DNA from: Polaromonas sp.
GTDB taxonomy: Bacteria > Pseudomonadota > Gammaproteobacteria > Burkholderiales > Burkholderiaceae_C
NCBI GenBank assembly: GCA_023259235.1
Contig: JAHFQQ010000071.1
Location: 1 to 13,521 of the forward strand
DNA: 13,521 nt
Reading direction: 5' to 3'
A program made the translations under genes and the position numbers. Under the pieces are notes generated by a model. That model had not been told where the DNA came from. It ran no database searches and worked only from the letters and a program-made list of their open reading frames with translations. This document shows positions 5,525 through 13,521 of this stretch, in pieces. The number at the start of each line of letters is the position of its first letter. The stretch's first letter is position 1.

Positions 5525-7057
5525 TCAGACCTCCGCCTTGATGGGAATGGTGCGCTTTCGATTGCCGCCGAACAGGCTGACGTCGCTGGTTCCGTCGGAG
5601 CAACCGTTGCCGAACGTGAATCCGCAGCCGCCACGCATGTCGAATGCGTTTTCCGCGTATTCCCGGTGGCTGGTTGGAATCACGAAGCGGTCTTCGTAGT
5701 TGGCGATCGCCATGATTTGGTACATTTCCTCAACTTCGGCCACCGTGAGTCCGGCTTGCGCCAGTACGGTCAGGTTCTGCTCATGGTCCACATGCTTGCT
5801 GCGCTGGTACGAGCGCATGGCCAGCATGCGCTGGAGCGAACGGATCACTGGCGCGGTATCGCCTGCCGTCAGCAGGTTGGCCAGGTACTGGACCGGAATC
5901 CGCATCTGGGCGATGTCGGGCAACTCGCCGTTGATGCCAATCTGCCCGGCGTTGGCGGCCGAGGTAATGGGCGACAGCGGAGGCACATACCAGACCATCG
6001 GCAGGGTGCGGTACTCCGGGTGCAACGGCAGCGCGACTTTCCAGTCCACCGCCATCTTGTAGACCGGGCTGCGGCGGGCACCTTCGAGCCATGCTTCGGG
6101 AATGCCATCCTTGCGCGCCTGCTCGATCACGGCCGGATCGTTGGGATTGAGGAAAATGTCGAGCTGCGCCTGGTACAGGTCCTTGTCATCGGGCACGCTG
6201 GCCGCTTCCTGGATACGGTCTGCGTCATACAGCACCACACCAAGGTAGCGGATGCGCCCAACGCAGGTTTCGCTGCAGACGGTGGGTTGGCCGGCTTCGA
6301 TGCGCGGGTAGCAGAAGGTGCATTTCTCGGCCTTGCCACTCTTCCAGTTGTAATAGATTTTCTTGTATGGGCAACCCGATACGCACATGCGCCAGCCGCG
6401 GCATTTGTCCTGATCGATCAGCACGATGCCGTCTTCTTCGCGCTTGTAAATCGAACCCGAGGGGCATGAGGCCACGCAGGCCGGGTTCAGGCAGTGCTCG
6501 CACAGGCGCGGCAAATACATCATGAAGGTGTTTTCAAACTGGCCGACCATGTCCTTTTGGACCTGCTCGAAATTCGCCAGATTGGCATCCTTGCTGCGCT
6601 TGGAGAACTCGCCGCCCAGGATCTCTTCCCAGTTCGGGCCCCATTCGATCTTTTCCATGCGCTTGCCAGTGATCAGGCTGCGCGGCCGCGCCGTCGGCGT
6701 GGCCTTCATCTCGGGTGCTGCCTGCAAATGGTCGTAGTCGAAGGTGAAGGGCTCGTAGTAGTCGTCGATCTGCGGCAGGTTGGGATTCGCAAAAATCCGC
6801 ATCAGCAGTTTCCACTTGCCGCCCTGACGCGGTTCGATGGAGCCGTCGCTCTTGCGAATCCATCCACCGTTCCACTTGTCCTGGTTTTCCCACTCCTTGG
6901 GATAACCGATGCCCGGTTTGGTTTCCACGTTGTTGAACCAGGCGTATTCCGTGCCGGGGCGGCTGGTCCAGACGTTCTTGCAGGTGACCGAGCAGGTATG
7001 GCAACCGATGCACTTGTCCAGATTCAGCACCATGCCGATTTGCGCACGTATCTTCAT
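5525..7057 (-). CDS. narH: Respiratory nitrate reductase beta subunit (iron-sulfur)
   Basis: Electron-transfer subunit linking NarI haems to NarG, on the cytoplasmic side. The 510 residues hold four Cys groups: C16/C19/C22/C26, C186/C189/C194/C198, C219/W222/C225/C229 and C246/C249/C261/C265. The Trp at 222 replaces a Cys, which is the NarH signature of one [3Fe-4S] cluster beside three [4Fe-4S]. The order and spacing match E. coli NarH within two residues. No signal peptide. The ATG overlaps the narG stop (ATGA) and GGGAGAA within the narG end gives the Shine-Dalgarno. Length is typical and no key residue is missing. Confidence 0.97.
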   Translation of the reverse strand: MKIRAQIGMVLNLDKCIGCHTCSVTCKNVWTSRPGTEYAWFNNVETKPGIGYPKEWENQDKWNGGWIRKSDGSIEPRQGGKWKLLMRIFANPNLPQIDDYYEPFTFDYDHLQAAPEMKATPTARPRSLITGKRMEKIEWGPNWEEILGGEFSKRSKDANLANFEQVQKDMVGQFENTFMMYLPRLCEHCLNPACVASCPSGSIYKREEDGIVLIDQDKCRGWRMCVSGCPYKKIYYNWKSGKAEKCTFCYPRIEAGQPTVCSETCVGRIRYLGVVLYDADRIQEAASVPDDKDLYQAQLDIFLNPNDPAVIEQARKDGIPEAWLEGARRSPVYKMAVDWKVALPLHPEYRTLPMVWYVPPLSPITSAANAGQIGINGELPDIAQMRIPVQYLANLLTAGDTAPVIRSLQRMLAMRSYQRSKHVDHEQNLTVLAQAGLTVAEVEEMYQIMAIANYEDRFVIPTSHREYAENAFDMRGGCGFTFGNGCSDGTSDVSLFGGNRKRTIPIKAEV

Positions 7058-10000
7058 GCTGCTTCTCCCATTTGTTGCACCGCGTGGGCACGTTCATCGC
7101 CGCGTGGCGTATCGAGCCAATCGACCTTGTCCATCTTGCGCACCACGACGAATTCGTCGCGGTTGGTGCCTATGGTTCCGTAATAGTTAAATCCGTAAGA
7201 CAGCTGCGCGTAGCCGCCAATCATGTGCGTCGGCTTGAGCACGATCCTGGTCACGGAATTGTGGATGCCGCCGCGCTGCCCGGTCATCTCGGAGCCGGGC
7301 GTGTTGACGATCTTTTCCTGCGCGTGGTACATCATCACCATGCCGGGTTTCACCCGCTGGCTGACCACGGCACGCGCCGCAATAGCGCCGTTGACGTTGT
7401 AGGCCTCGATCCAGTCGTTGTCCTCCACGTCAATCAGTTTGGCATCGTCTTCACTGAGCCATATGATCGGACCGCCGCGGCTCAGTGTGAGCATGATCAG
7501 GTTGTCGGTGTAGGTCGAATGAATGCCCCATTTCTGGTGCGGCGTGATGAAATTCAGCAGGATCTCGGAGTTGCTGTTGGGCCGGATACCATGCACGCCC
7601 GCTGTCGCCTTCAGGTTCACCGGCGGCCGGTAGCTGGCCAGGCCTTCGCCGAAGGCCAGCATCCACGGATGATCCTGATAGAACTGCTGGCGTCCGGTCA
7701 GGGTGCGCCATGGGATGTACTCGTGCACATTGGTGTAGCCGGCGTTATACGACACAGTCTCGGATTCAATGCCGCTCCAGGTAGGTGAGCTGATGATCTT
7801 GCGCGGCTGCGCCTGAATGTCGCGGAAACGGATTTTTTCATCTTCGCGATGAAGCGCCAGGTGCGTATGGTCACGGCCCGTTTGCTTGCCCAGCGCAGCC
7901 CAGGCTTTCACTGCGACATGGCCGTTGGTTTCAGGAGCGAGCTGCAGCACCATTTCGCAGGCATCGATATCGCTCTGGATACGCGGCATGCCCTGCGTTA
8001 CGCCGGGCTCGCTAACCATGCCGCTCAGCTGGCCGAGTTGCGTCACTTCGGTCTTCGTGTCCCAGGAAATGCCCTTGCCGCCATTGCCAATCTTGTTGAG
8101 CAGCGGGCCGACGGCGGTGAAGCGCTTGTAGACGTTGGGGTAATCGCGCTCGATCACCTGCATCTGCGGCGCCGTCTTGCCGGGGATCAGTTCGCACTCG
8201 CCACGCTTCCAGTCCTTCACCTCCAAAGGTTGGGCCAGCTCGCCGGGAGAGTCGTGCTGCATCGGCGTGAGCACCATTTCCTTCTCAATTCCCAGGTGGC
8301 CCTCACACAGTTCACTGAACTTCCTGGCGAAGCCCTTGTAGATTTCCCAGTCGCTCTTGGACTGCCACACCGGGTCCACGGCGGTGGACAGTGGGTGGAT
8401 GAAGGGGTGCATGTCGCTGGTGTTGAGATCGTTCTTCTCGTACCAGGTGGCGGTAGGCAGCACGATGTCGGAGTAGAGACAAGTGGTGCTCATGCGGAAG
8501 TCAAGCGTGACCAGCAAATCAAGCTTGCCTTCGGGCGACTTGTCGTGCCAGACCACCTCTTCGGGCTTGGCTTCTTCCTTGCCCAGATCCTTGCCCTGCA
8601 CGCCGTTGCTGGTGCCGAGCAGGTGCTTCAAAAAGTACTCGTGGCCTTTGCCCGACGAGCCAATGATGTTGGATCGCCAGACAAACATGTTGCGCGGCCA
8701 GTTGGCCGGGTGGTCGGGGTCTTCGCAGCTCAGCTTGAGTGATCCGTCTTTCAGCGACTGGACGACATAGTCTTTTGCATCCAGACCCGCCGCCTGCGCA
8801 TCCTTCACCACCTGCATCGGATGCGTCTGTAATTGCGGCGCGCTCGGCAGCCAGCCCATGCGCTCGGCGCGCACGTTGTAGTCGATCATGCTGCCGCCGT
8901 AGAGCTTCTTGTCGGCCAGCGGCGAGAGCACTTCATCGACACCGAGTTTTTCATAGCGCCACTGGTTGGTGTGCGCATAGAAGAAGCTCGTGCTGTTCAT
9001 CTGGCGCGGTGGTCGAATCCAGTCGAGTGCGAACGCCAGCGGCGTCCAGCCGGTTTGCGGACGCAGCTTCTCCTGCCCCACGTAGTGCGCCCAGCCGCCA
9101 CCGCTCTTGCCAACGCAGCCGCACATCATCAGCATGTTGATGACGCTGCGGTAGTTCATGTCACTGTGGTACCAGTGGTTCATGCCGGCACCGATGATGA
9201 CCATGGAGCGGCCTTCGGTCTTGTGTGCGTTTTCCGCGAACTGGCGCGCGACCGTGATGATCTGGTCGCGGGGCACTCCAGTGATCTGCTCCTGCCAGGC
9301 GGGGGTGTAGGGCGTGTTGTCGTCAAAGTCAGCGGCCGCCAGTTCGCCGGGCAGGCCGCGGGCAATGCCGTACTGCGCCACCTGCAAGTCAAACACCGTG
9401 GCGACCAGAGCCGCACCGCTGCCAATGGCAATGCGCTGCACCGGCACGGTGCGCACCAGCACATCGCTTTGCTCGTTGTTCGGAAAGTGATCGTGGTGCA
9501 CGCCGCCAAAGTACGGAAAACCCACCTGGGCGCTGTCAGTCGCGGTATTTTCCACGCCACCCTCGCCTTCCATCACCGACAGCTTGAGCGAGACTTCATT
9601 GCCAGTGCGTGCTTCCTTGGCCTCCAGGTTCCATTGGCCGGTATCGGCCCGACCGTCCGGGCCCCAGCGGAAACCGATCGCCCCCTGCGGCACGACCACC
9701 TGGCCGCCCGCGTCCAGTGCGACGGTCTTCCAGTCGGGGTTGTTGTCCTGGCCGAGCTGGTCGGCAAAGTCGCTGGCGCGCACATAGCGGTCGGGCACCA
9801 GGCAAGTGCTGCCGTTTTCCAGGGTGTGCTCTTTCAGCATCACCAGCATCGGCAGGTCGGTGTAGCGGCGCGCGTAATCGTCAAAGTAGGCCGAGCGCGG
9901 CTGGCCGTTGCCCCCAAAATAGAAGTCTTTCAGGATGACGTGGCCCATTGCCATGGCGACGGCGGCGTCGGTGCCCTGCTTGGGGTGCAGCCACAGGTCG

Positions 10001-10872
10001 GAAAGCTTGGCGACCTCGGAATAATCGGGCGTGATGGCAACCGTCTTGGTGCCCTTGTAGCGAACTTCGGTGAAGAAGTGCGCGTCAGGGGTACGCGTCT
10101 GCGGCACGTTGGAACCCCAGGCGATGATGAAACTGGAGTTGTACCAGTCGGCCGACTCGGGCACGTCGGTCTGCTCGCCCCAGACCTGCGGGCTGGACGG
10201 AGGCAGGTCGCAATACCAGTCGTAAAAACTCAGGTTCACGCCGCCAATCAGCGACATATAGCGCGAACCCGAGGCGTAGCTGATCATCGACATGGCCGGA
10301 ATCGGGGAGAAACCGACGATGCGGTCAGCGCCGTGCTGCTTGATGGTGTACACATTGGACGCTGCGATAAGCTCATTGACCTCGTCCCAGGTTGAACGCA
10401 CGAAGCCGCCCAGACCGCGCACGCTCTGGTAGTCACGCCGCTTGGCGTCGTTCTGCACCACGGCGGCCCAAGCCTCGACCGGCGGCAGCGTGAGGCGCGC
10501 TTCGCGCCAGTGCTTGAGCAGGCGGGCGCGGATCATCGGGTACTTGACGCGGTTGGCACTGTACAGATACCAGCTGTAACTTGCGCCGCGCGAGCAGCCG
10601 CGCGGCTCATGGTTGGGCATGTCCCAGCGAGTGCGCGGGTAGTCGGTTTGCTGGGTTTCCCAGGTCACGATGCCGCCCTTGACGTAAATCTTCCATGAAC
10701 ACGAGCCGGTGCAGTTCACGCCATGCGTGCTGCGCACGATCTTGTCGTGCGCCCATCGGTTGCGGTAGGCGTCTTCCCAGGTACGGTCTTCCCCGGTAGT
10801 CATGCCATGACTACCCGAGAAAGGTTCCCTGGGATTGGAAAAGTGGCTTAGTCGATCAAGAAAATGGCTCAT
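7054..10872 (-). CDS. narG: Respiratory nitrate reductase alpha subunit (catalytic, Mo-bisMGD)
   Basis: Reduces nitrate to nitrite in the cytoplasm with electrons from NarH. At 1272 residues it is slightly longer than E. coli NarG. The FS0 [4Fe-4S] ligands H50, C54, C58 and C93 are present (THGVNCTGSC), and the molybdenum ligand is D222 in YCDLPPSSPQ, the same number as in E. coli. Further on, the segment AWGSNVPQTRTPDAHF is the strongly conserved cofactor-binding region. This membrane-bound, cytoplasm-facing type differs from periplasmic NapA by the His-containing FS0 site and the Asp ligand. The start at 10872 is supported by GGAG 7 nt upstream. A 59-nt gap separates it from narK2, and it overlaps narH by 4 nt. 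Confidence 0.98.
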   Translation of the reverse strand: MSHFLDRLSHFSNPREPFSGSHGMTTGEDRTWEDAYRNRWAHDKIVRSTHGVNCTGSCSWKIYVKGGIVTWETQQTDYPRTRWDMPNHEPRGCSRGASYSWYLYSANRVKYPMIRARLLKHWREARLTLPPVEAWAAVVQNDAKRRDYQSVRGLGGFVRSTWDEVNELIAASNVYTIKQHGADRIVGFSPIPAMSMISYASGSRYMSLIGGVNLSFYDWYCDLPPSSPQVWGEQTDVPESADWYNSSFIIAWGSNVPQTRTPDAHFFTEVRYKGTKTVAITPDYSEVAKLSDLWLHPKQGTDAAVAMAMGHVILKDFYFGGNGQPRSAYFDDYARRYTDLPMLVMLKEHTLENGSTCLVPDRYVRASDFADQLGQDNNPDWKTVALDAGGQVVVPQGAIGFRWGPDGRADTGQWNLEAKEARTGNEVSLKLSVMEGEGGVENTATDSAQVGFPYFGGVHHDHFPNNEQSDVLVRTVPVQRIAIGSGAALVATVFDLQVAQYGIARGLPGELAAADFDDNTPYTPAWQEQITGVPRDQIITVARQFAENAHKTEGRSMVIIGAGMNHWYHSDMNYRSVINMLMMCGCVGKSGGGWAHYVGQEKLRPQTGWTPLAFALDWIRPPRQMNSTSFFYAHTNQWRYEKLGVDEVLSPLADKKLYGGSMIDYNVRAERMGWLPSAPQLQTHPMQVVKDAQAAGLDAKDYVVQSLKDGSLKLSCEDPDHPANWPRNMFVWRSNIIGSSGKGHEYFLKHLLGTSNGVQGKDLGKEEAKPEEVVWHDKSPEGKLDLLVTLDFRMSTTCLYSDIVLPTATWYEKNDLNTSDMHPFIHPLSTAVDPVWQSKSDWEIYKGFARKFSELCEGHLGIEKEMVLTPMQHDSPGELAQPLEVKDWKRGECELIPGKTAPQMQVIERDYPNVYKRFTAVGPLLNKIGNGGKGISWDTKTEVTQLGQLSGMVSEPGVTQGMPRIQSDIDACEMVLQLAPETNGHVAVKAWAALGKQTGRDHTHLALHREDEKIRFRDIQAQPRKIISSPTWSGIESETVSYNAGYTNVHEYIPWRTLTGRQQFYQDHPWMLAFGEGLASYRPPVNLKATAGVHGIRPNSNSEILLNFITPHQKWGIHSTYTDNLIMLTLSRGGPIIWLSEDDAKLIDVEDNDWIEAYNVNGAIAARAVVSQRVKPGMVMMYHAQEKIVNTPGSEMTGQRGGIHNSVTRIVLKPTHMIGGYAQLSYGFNYYGTIGTNRDEFVVVRKMDKVDWLDTPRGDERAHAVQQMGEAA

Positions 10873-10931
10873 TGAATTCTCCGGTAGCAGCTTTGAAATA
10901 GTGTAGTGTCAAACATCTTCGAGATACTTCT

Positions 10932-12560
10932 TCAAGGGTTTTTGATCTCCGCACCGGCACGAAGATAGAACCACCAATTGAGGATCAGACACAGGGCATA
11001 GAAAATGGCAAAGCCATACATTGCATTTTCCGGCGTGCCAGCCTTGATCTGCTCACCAATCACCACCGGCGCGGCGAAGGCGCCGTAGGCGGCCACCGCC
11101 GATGTCCAGCCCAGCACCGGGCCGGCCTGCTGGCTGTCGAAGATGACGCCGATGCTGCGAAAGGTCGAACCGTTGCCGATACCGGTGGCGGCGAAGAGCA
11201 CCATGAAGAGCGCCAGGAAGATGAAGAAGTACTGCTCCGGCGTGGCTGAGTGGTAGGCCAGCATCATCACGTAGCCGACCGCCACCGCGGCCCCCGCCAT
11301 CACCACGCACACCCATTGCGTGACGATTGAGCCGCCGAACTTGTCGGAGATCCAACCACCCAGCGGGCGCGTCGCCGCGCCGACGAAGGGGCCGATCCAG
11401 GCATAGGCCAGCACCGGCAGCGCGTTTGGATTGGGCCGGGTATGCGTCATCACGCCGCTGGCGTCTGGCACATGGAGGACATCAAAGATGACTTTCATCG
11501 CCAGCGGCAGCGCCATCGAAAAGCCGATGAACGAACCGAAGGTGACGATGTACAGGATCGTCAGCGACCAGGTGTGCCTGTTCTTGAAGATCTGGAACTG
11601 CTTGGCCACGCCCTCCTTCATCGGGCCGAAGGCGGCCAGCTTCATCACCGTCAGCATGAGCATGATGTCCAGCGGAATCGCCACCCACACGTTGAGCAAA
11701 CCGAGCCCGGTCGGCGCCGGCAGGTACAGCCAGAGCATGAAGATCGACGGCACGAAGGCCAGCGTGTACAGGTAGGTGATCTTCGAGAACGCGGCGAACA
11801 CGTTGCCGGTGTGGGGCGAGATCGTCTTCAGGTTGTTCATGCCGAACCAGCACAGGATCGACAGCGGCACCAGCGACAGCACCCAGGCGAAGCCGGAGTT
11901 CTGAATCCAGGTGGAGGTGCCAGCGTTGATCTTGCCGAAGATCCAGCCGCTTTCCTTGAGCAGCGTTGCAGGCCCGCCGCCAAGCGCACCGAAGATGCTC
12001 ACCGACATTACCAGTGGGATGACGATTTGCATCGTCGTTACGCCGAAGTTACCCAGCCCTGCGTTCAGCCCCAGCGCCGTGCCCTGCAGCTTCTTCGGGA
12101 AGAAGCCGCTGATGTTTGACATCGATGACGCAAAGTTACCGCCACCAACGCCGCACCACAGCGCCATCAGCTGGAAAGCCCACAGCGGCCAGTCCTTGTG
12201 CTGCAGTACGATGCCGGTGCCGATTGCCGGCGCGAGCAGCATCGCCGTGGTCAGGAAGATGACGTTGCGCCCGCCCGCCAGGCGGATCAGGAACGACGCC
12301 GGGATGCGCATCGTCGCGCCGGCGATGCCGGCAATCGCGGTCAGCGTGAACAGCTCGGCCTGGGTGAACTGAAAACCCAGGTTCAGCATCTGCACGGTGA
12401 TGATGCCCCACATGCCCCAGACCGCGAAGCCGCACAGCAGCGCTGGAATCGATATCCACAAGTTTCGGTAGGCGACTTTTTTACCGGTGTTCTCCCAGAA
12501 CTGCTCGTCCTCGGGGCGCCAGTCGATGATGTCCGCAGCGGAATTGGTTTGGGTGTTCAT
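10932..12560 (-). CDS. narK2: NarK2-type nitrate/nitrite transporter, with two extra hydrophobic segments
   Basis: Major-facilitator transporter; by family, NarK2-type proteins exchange nitrate for nitrite, which protects the cytoplasm and feeds NarG. The nitrate signatures are visible: GLGNFGVTTMQ at about 168-178 and GIGNGSTFRSIG at 460-471, plus substrate-site arginines R85 (TMRIP) and R398 (ATRPLGG). At 542 residues it is well above the roughly 460 of E. coli NarK. The surplus lies in an N-terminal polar stretch and in the centre, where residues about 260-312 look like two additional membrane helices (14 hydrophobic segments in all by eye). It follows narK1 by 27 nt; AGGGA about 8 nt before the ATG is a modest Shine-Dalgarno. 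Direction of transport is inferred from family resemblance. Confidence 0.92.
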   Translation of the reverse strand: MNTQTNSAADIIDWRPEDEQFWENTGKKVAYRNLWISIPALLCGFAVWGMWGIITVQMLNLGFQFTQAELFTLTAIAGIAGATMRIPASFLIRLAGGRNVIFLTTAMLLAPAIGTGIVLQHKDWPLWAFQLMALWCGVGGGNFASSMSNISGFFPKKLQGTALGLNAGLGNFGVTTMQIVIPLVMSVSIFGALGGGPATLLKESGWIFGKINAGTSTWIQNSGFAWVLSLVPLSILCWFGMNNLKTISPHTGNVFAAFSKITYLYTLAFVPSIFMLWLYLPAPTGLGLLNVWVAIPLDIMLMLTVMKLAAFGPMKEGVAKQFQIFKNRHTWSLTILYIVTFGSFIGFSMALPLAMKVIFDVLHVPDASGVMTHTRPNPNALPVLAYAWIGPFVGAATRPLGGWISDKFGGSIVTQWVCVVMAGAAVAVGYVMMLAYHSATPEQYFFIFLALFMVLFAATGIGNGSTFRSIGVIFDSQQAGPVLGWTSAVAAYGAFAAPVVIGEQIKAGTPENAMYGFAIFYALCLILNWWFYLRAGAEIKNP

Positions 12561-12587
12561 GTTGATTTCCCTGAAAAGAGTTCGTTC

Positions 12588-13521
12588 TTAAACCAGCGCG
12601 CTGGCTGCGTGGCTGCCCATGACCTCGGTACGGCGTACTTCAGTCCAGTACATCCAGATCAGAGAGATCCAGACCACGCCGTACATCAGCATGAAAGCGC
12701 TGGAACGAATACCGGTCAAATCCATCAGGGCGCCGAACATCACGGGGAGCACAAAGCCGCCCAAGCCACCTGCCAGGCCGACGATGCCGCTGATGGTGCC
12801 GATGTTCTGGCCATAGTCGTCGCTGATGTACTTGAACACGCTGGCCTTGCCGAAGGCGAAGGCCATCCCCAGGATGAACATCAGCGCCGTGAACGCATAC
12901 ACATTCAGGCCGATATGGAACGTTGAAGGTCCGTTGACGGTGAGAATCGTGAAGTCGGTCTGCGGATAGGACAGCAGGAACAGGCAAATCCAGCTCACCC
13001 ACATGACCCACCATGTGACGCTGTGCGCGCCATACTTGTCTGACATCACGCCGCCGACGGCGCGCAGCACGCCGCCGGGCAGCGAGAAGCAGGCGGCCAG
13101 CAGGGCGGCAATGCGAATGTCGAGCCCATATTCACCCACGTAGTACTGCACCATCCACAATGACAGCGCGACATAGCCGCCAAACACGATGCTGTAGTAC
13201 TGGCAGTACTTGAGCACCCTCGGATCCTTGAGCGCCTTGAGTTGATCCATGAACTTCACGTGACTCGGTACAAGGTGCGACGGGTCGCTGTAGCTGAACA
13301 GCCAAAATAGCACCAGCGTGCCCAGCATGATGGCCGCATAGACCTTGGGAACCATCGCCCATCCGAAAGCCACCAGCAGCACCGGCGCAACGAACTTGTT
13401 GAACGCGGCTCCGGAGTTGCCGGCGCCGAAGACGCCCATGGCCATCCCCTGGCGCTGCTTGGGAAACCATCGCGCGACGTAAGGCGTTCCGACCGAAAAC
13501 GAGCCACCGGCCAGACCCAGC
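12588..13521 (-). CDS. narK1: NarK1-type nitrate transporter (C-terminal 310 residues, start outside the window)
   Basis: Major-facilitator transporter; NarK1-type proteins are thought to be nitrate/proton symporters that start nitrate uptake before nitrite is available for exchange. The visible part begins LGLAGGSFSVGTPYVARWFP, contains the first nitrate signature GVFGAGNSGAAFNK, the RAVGGVMSDKYG loop typical of the superfamily, and the second signature region FGKASVFKYISDD-x-GQNIG followed by GLAGGLGGFVLP. About eight or nine membrane spans are seen. It differs clearly from the next gene in both signatures, so the pair is a NarK1/NarK2 set and not a recent duplication. The promoter and any FNR or NarL sites of the operon lie beyond the right edge. 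Confidence 0.93.
   Translation of the reverse strand, partial: LGLAGGSFSVGTPYVARWFPKQRQGMAMGVFGAGNSGAAFNKFVAPVLLVAFGWAMVPKVYAAIMLGTLVLFWLFSYSDPSHLVPSHVKFMDQLKALKDPRVLKYCQYYSIVFGGYVALSLWMVQYYVGEYGLDIRIAALLAACFSLPGGVLRAVGGVMSDKYGAHSVTWWVMWVSWICLFLLSYPQTDFTILTVNGPSTFHIGLNVYAFTALMFILGMAFAFGKASVFKYISDDYGQNIGTISGIVGLAGGLGGFVLPVMFGALMDLTGIRSSAFMLMYGVVWISLIWMYWTEVRRTEVMGSHAASALV

Noticed and set aside
8833..10395. 520-codon open frame on the plus strand inside narG, with similar long plus-strand frames at 7849-8742 and 1230-2123
   Set aside because: They lie antisense to narG and nrdJ, which have full sets of family motifs. Long antisense frames are common in GC-rich coding DNA, and their sequences show low-complexity His/Arg/Ala-rich composition and no family I recognise.
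10873..10931. Internal promoter or NrdR-like site between narK2 and narG (TTGACA and ACACTACACTAT on the minus strand)
   Set aside because: The perfect -35-like hexamer has no acceptable -10 at 16-18 nt, and only one arm resembles an NrdR box. The short gap fits a continuous operon.

Overview
The window is a GC-rich stretch (AT-richer only near 2607-3070) in which every convincing gene lies on the minus strand. It reads, from right to left, as a respiratory nitrate reductase operon followed by an anaerobic deoxynucleotide-synthesis unit. Gene order (narK1-narK2-narG-narH-narJ-narI-ppiC), protein style and base composition suggest a facultatively denitrifying betaproteobacterium. Burkholderiales, perhaps Comamonadaceae, is my best guess; this is an inference from style and no marker gene is present.

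From 13521 to 3224 the layout is: narK1 (C-terminal 310 residues, cut by the window edge), narK2, narG, narH, narJ, narI and a cytoplasmic parvulin-type peptidyl-prolyl isomerase. The junctions are tight: 27 nt between narK1 and narK2, 59 nt between narK2 and narG, ATGA overlap for narG/narH, 3 nt for narH/narJ, ATGA overlap for narJ/narI, and 40 nt for narI/ppiC. All cofactor ligands I could check are intact: NarG H50/C54/C58/C93 and D222, four NarH Cys clusters with the usual Trp replacement, and NarI H56/H66/H187/H205. The operon should therefore give a working membrane-bound NarGHI fed by two NarK transporters and matured by NarJ. A 54-codon ORF starting at a GTGA overlap may follow ppiC. 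A candidate intrinsic terminator sits at 3065-3099.

From 3062 to 2607 there is a 456-nt gap without a convincing gene. It holds a cluster of short inverted repeats (3004-3070), two NrdR-box-like palindromes whose centres are 32 bp apart (2881-2896 and 2913-2928), an inferred promoter threaded through them, and a leader of about 290 nt ending in a strong hairpin just before the ribosome binding site.

From 2606 to 1 lie nrdJ, an adenosylcobalamin-dependent class II ribonucleotide reductase (808 aa), and, overlapping its stop codon by ATGA, the first 61 codons of a probable nnrS gene for a membrane protein of the nitric-oxide response.

Together the genes describe life without oxygen on nitrate: import nitrate and export nitrite, reduce nitrate with quinol, make deoxynucleotides with an oxygen-independent reductase, and handle nitric oxide stress. 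I did not find a wholly unknown system. The points most worth a second look are the NrdR-type control region with its long leader, the nrdJ-nnrS coupling, a NarK2 with two extra hydrophobic segments, and the small ORF after ppiC.
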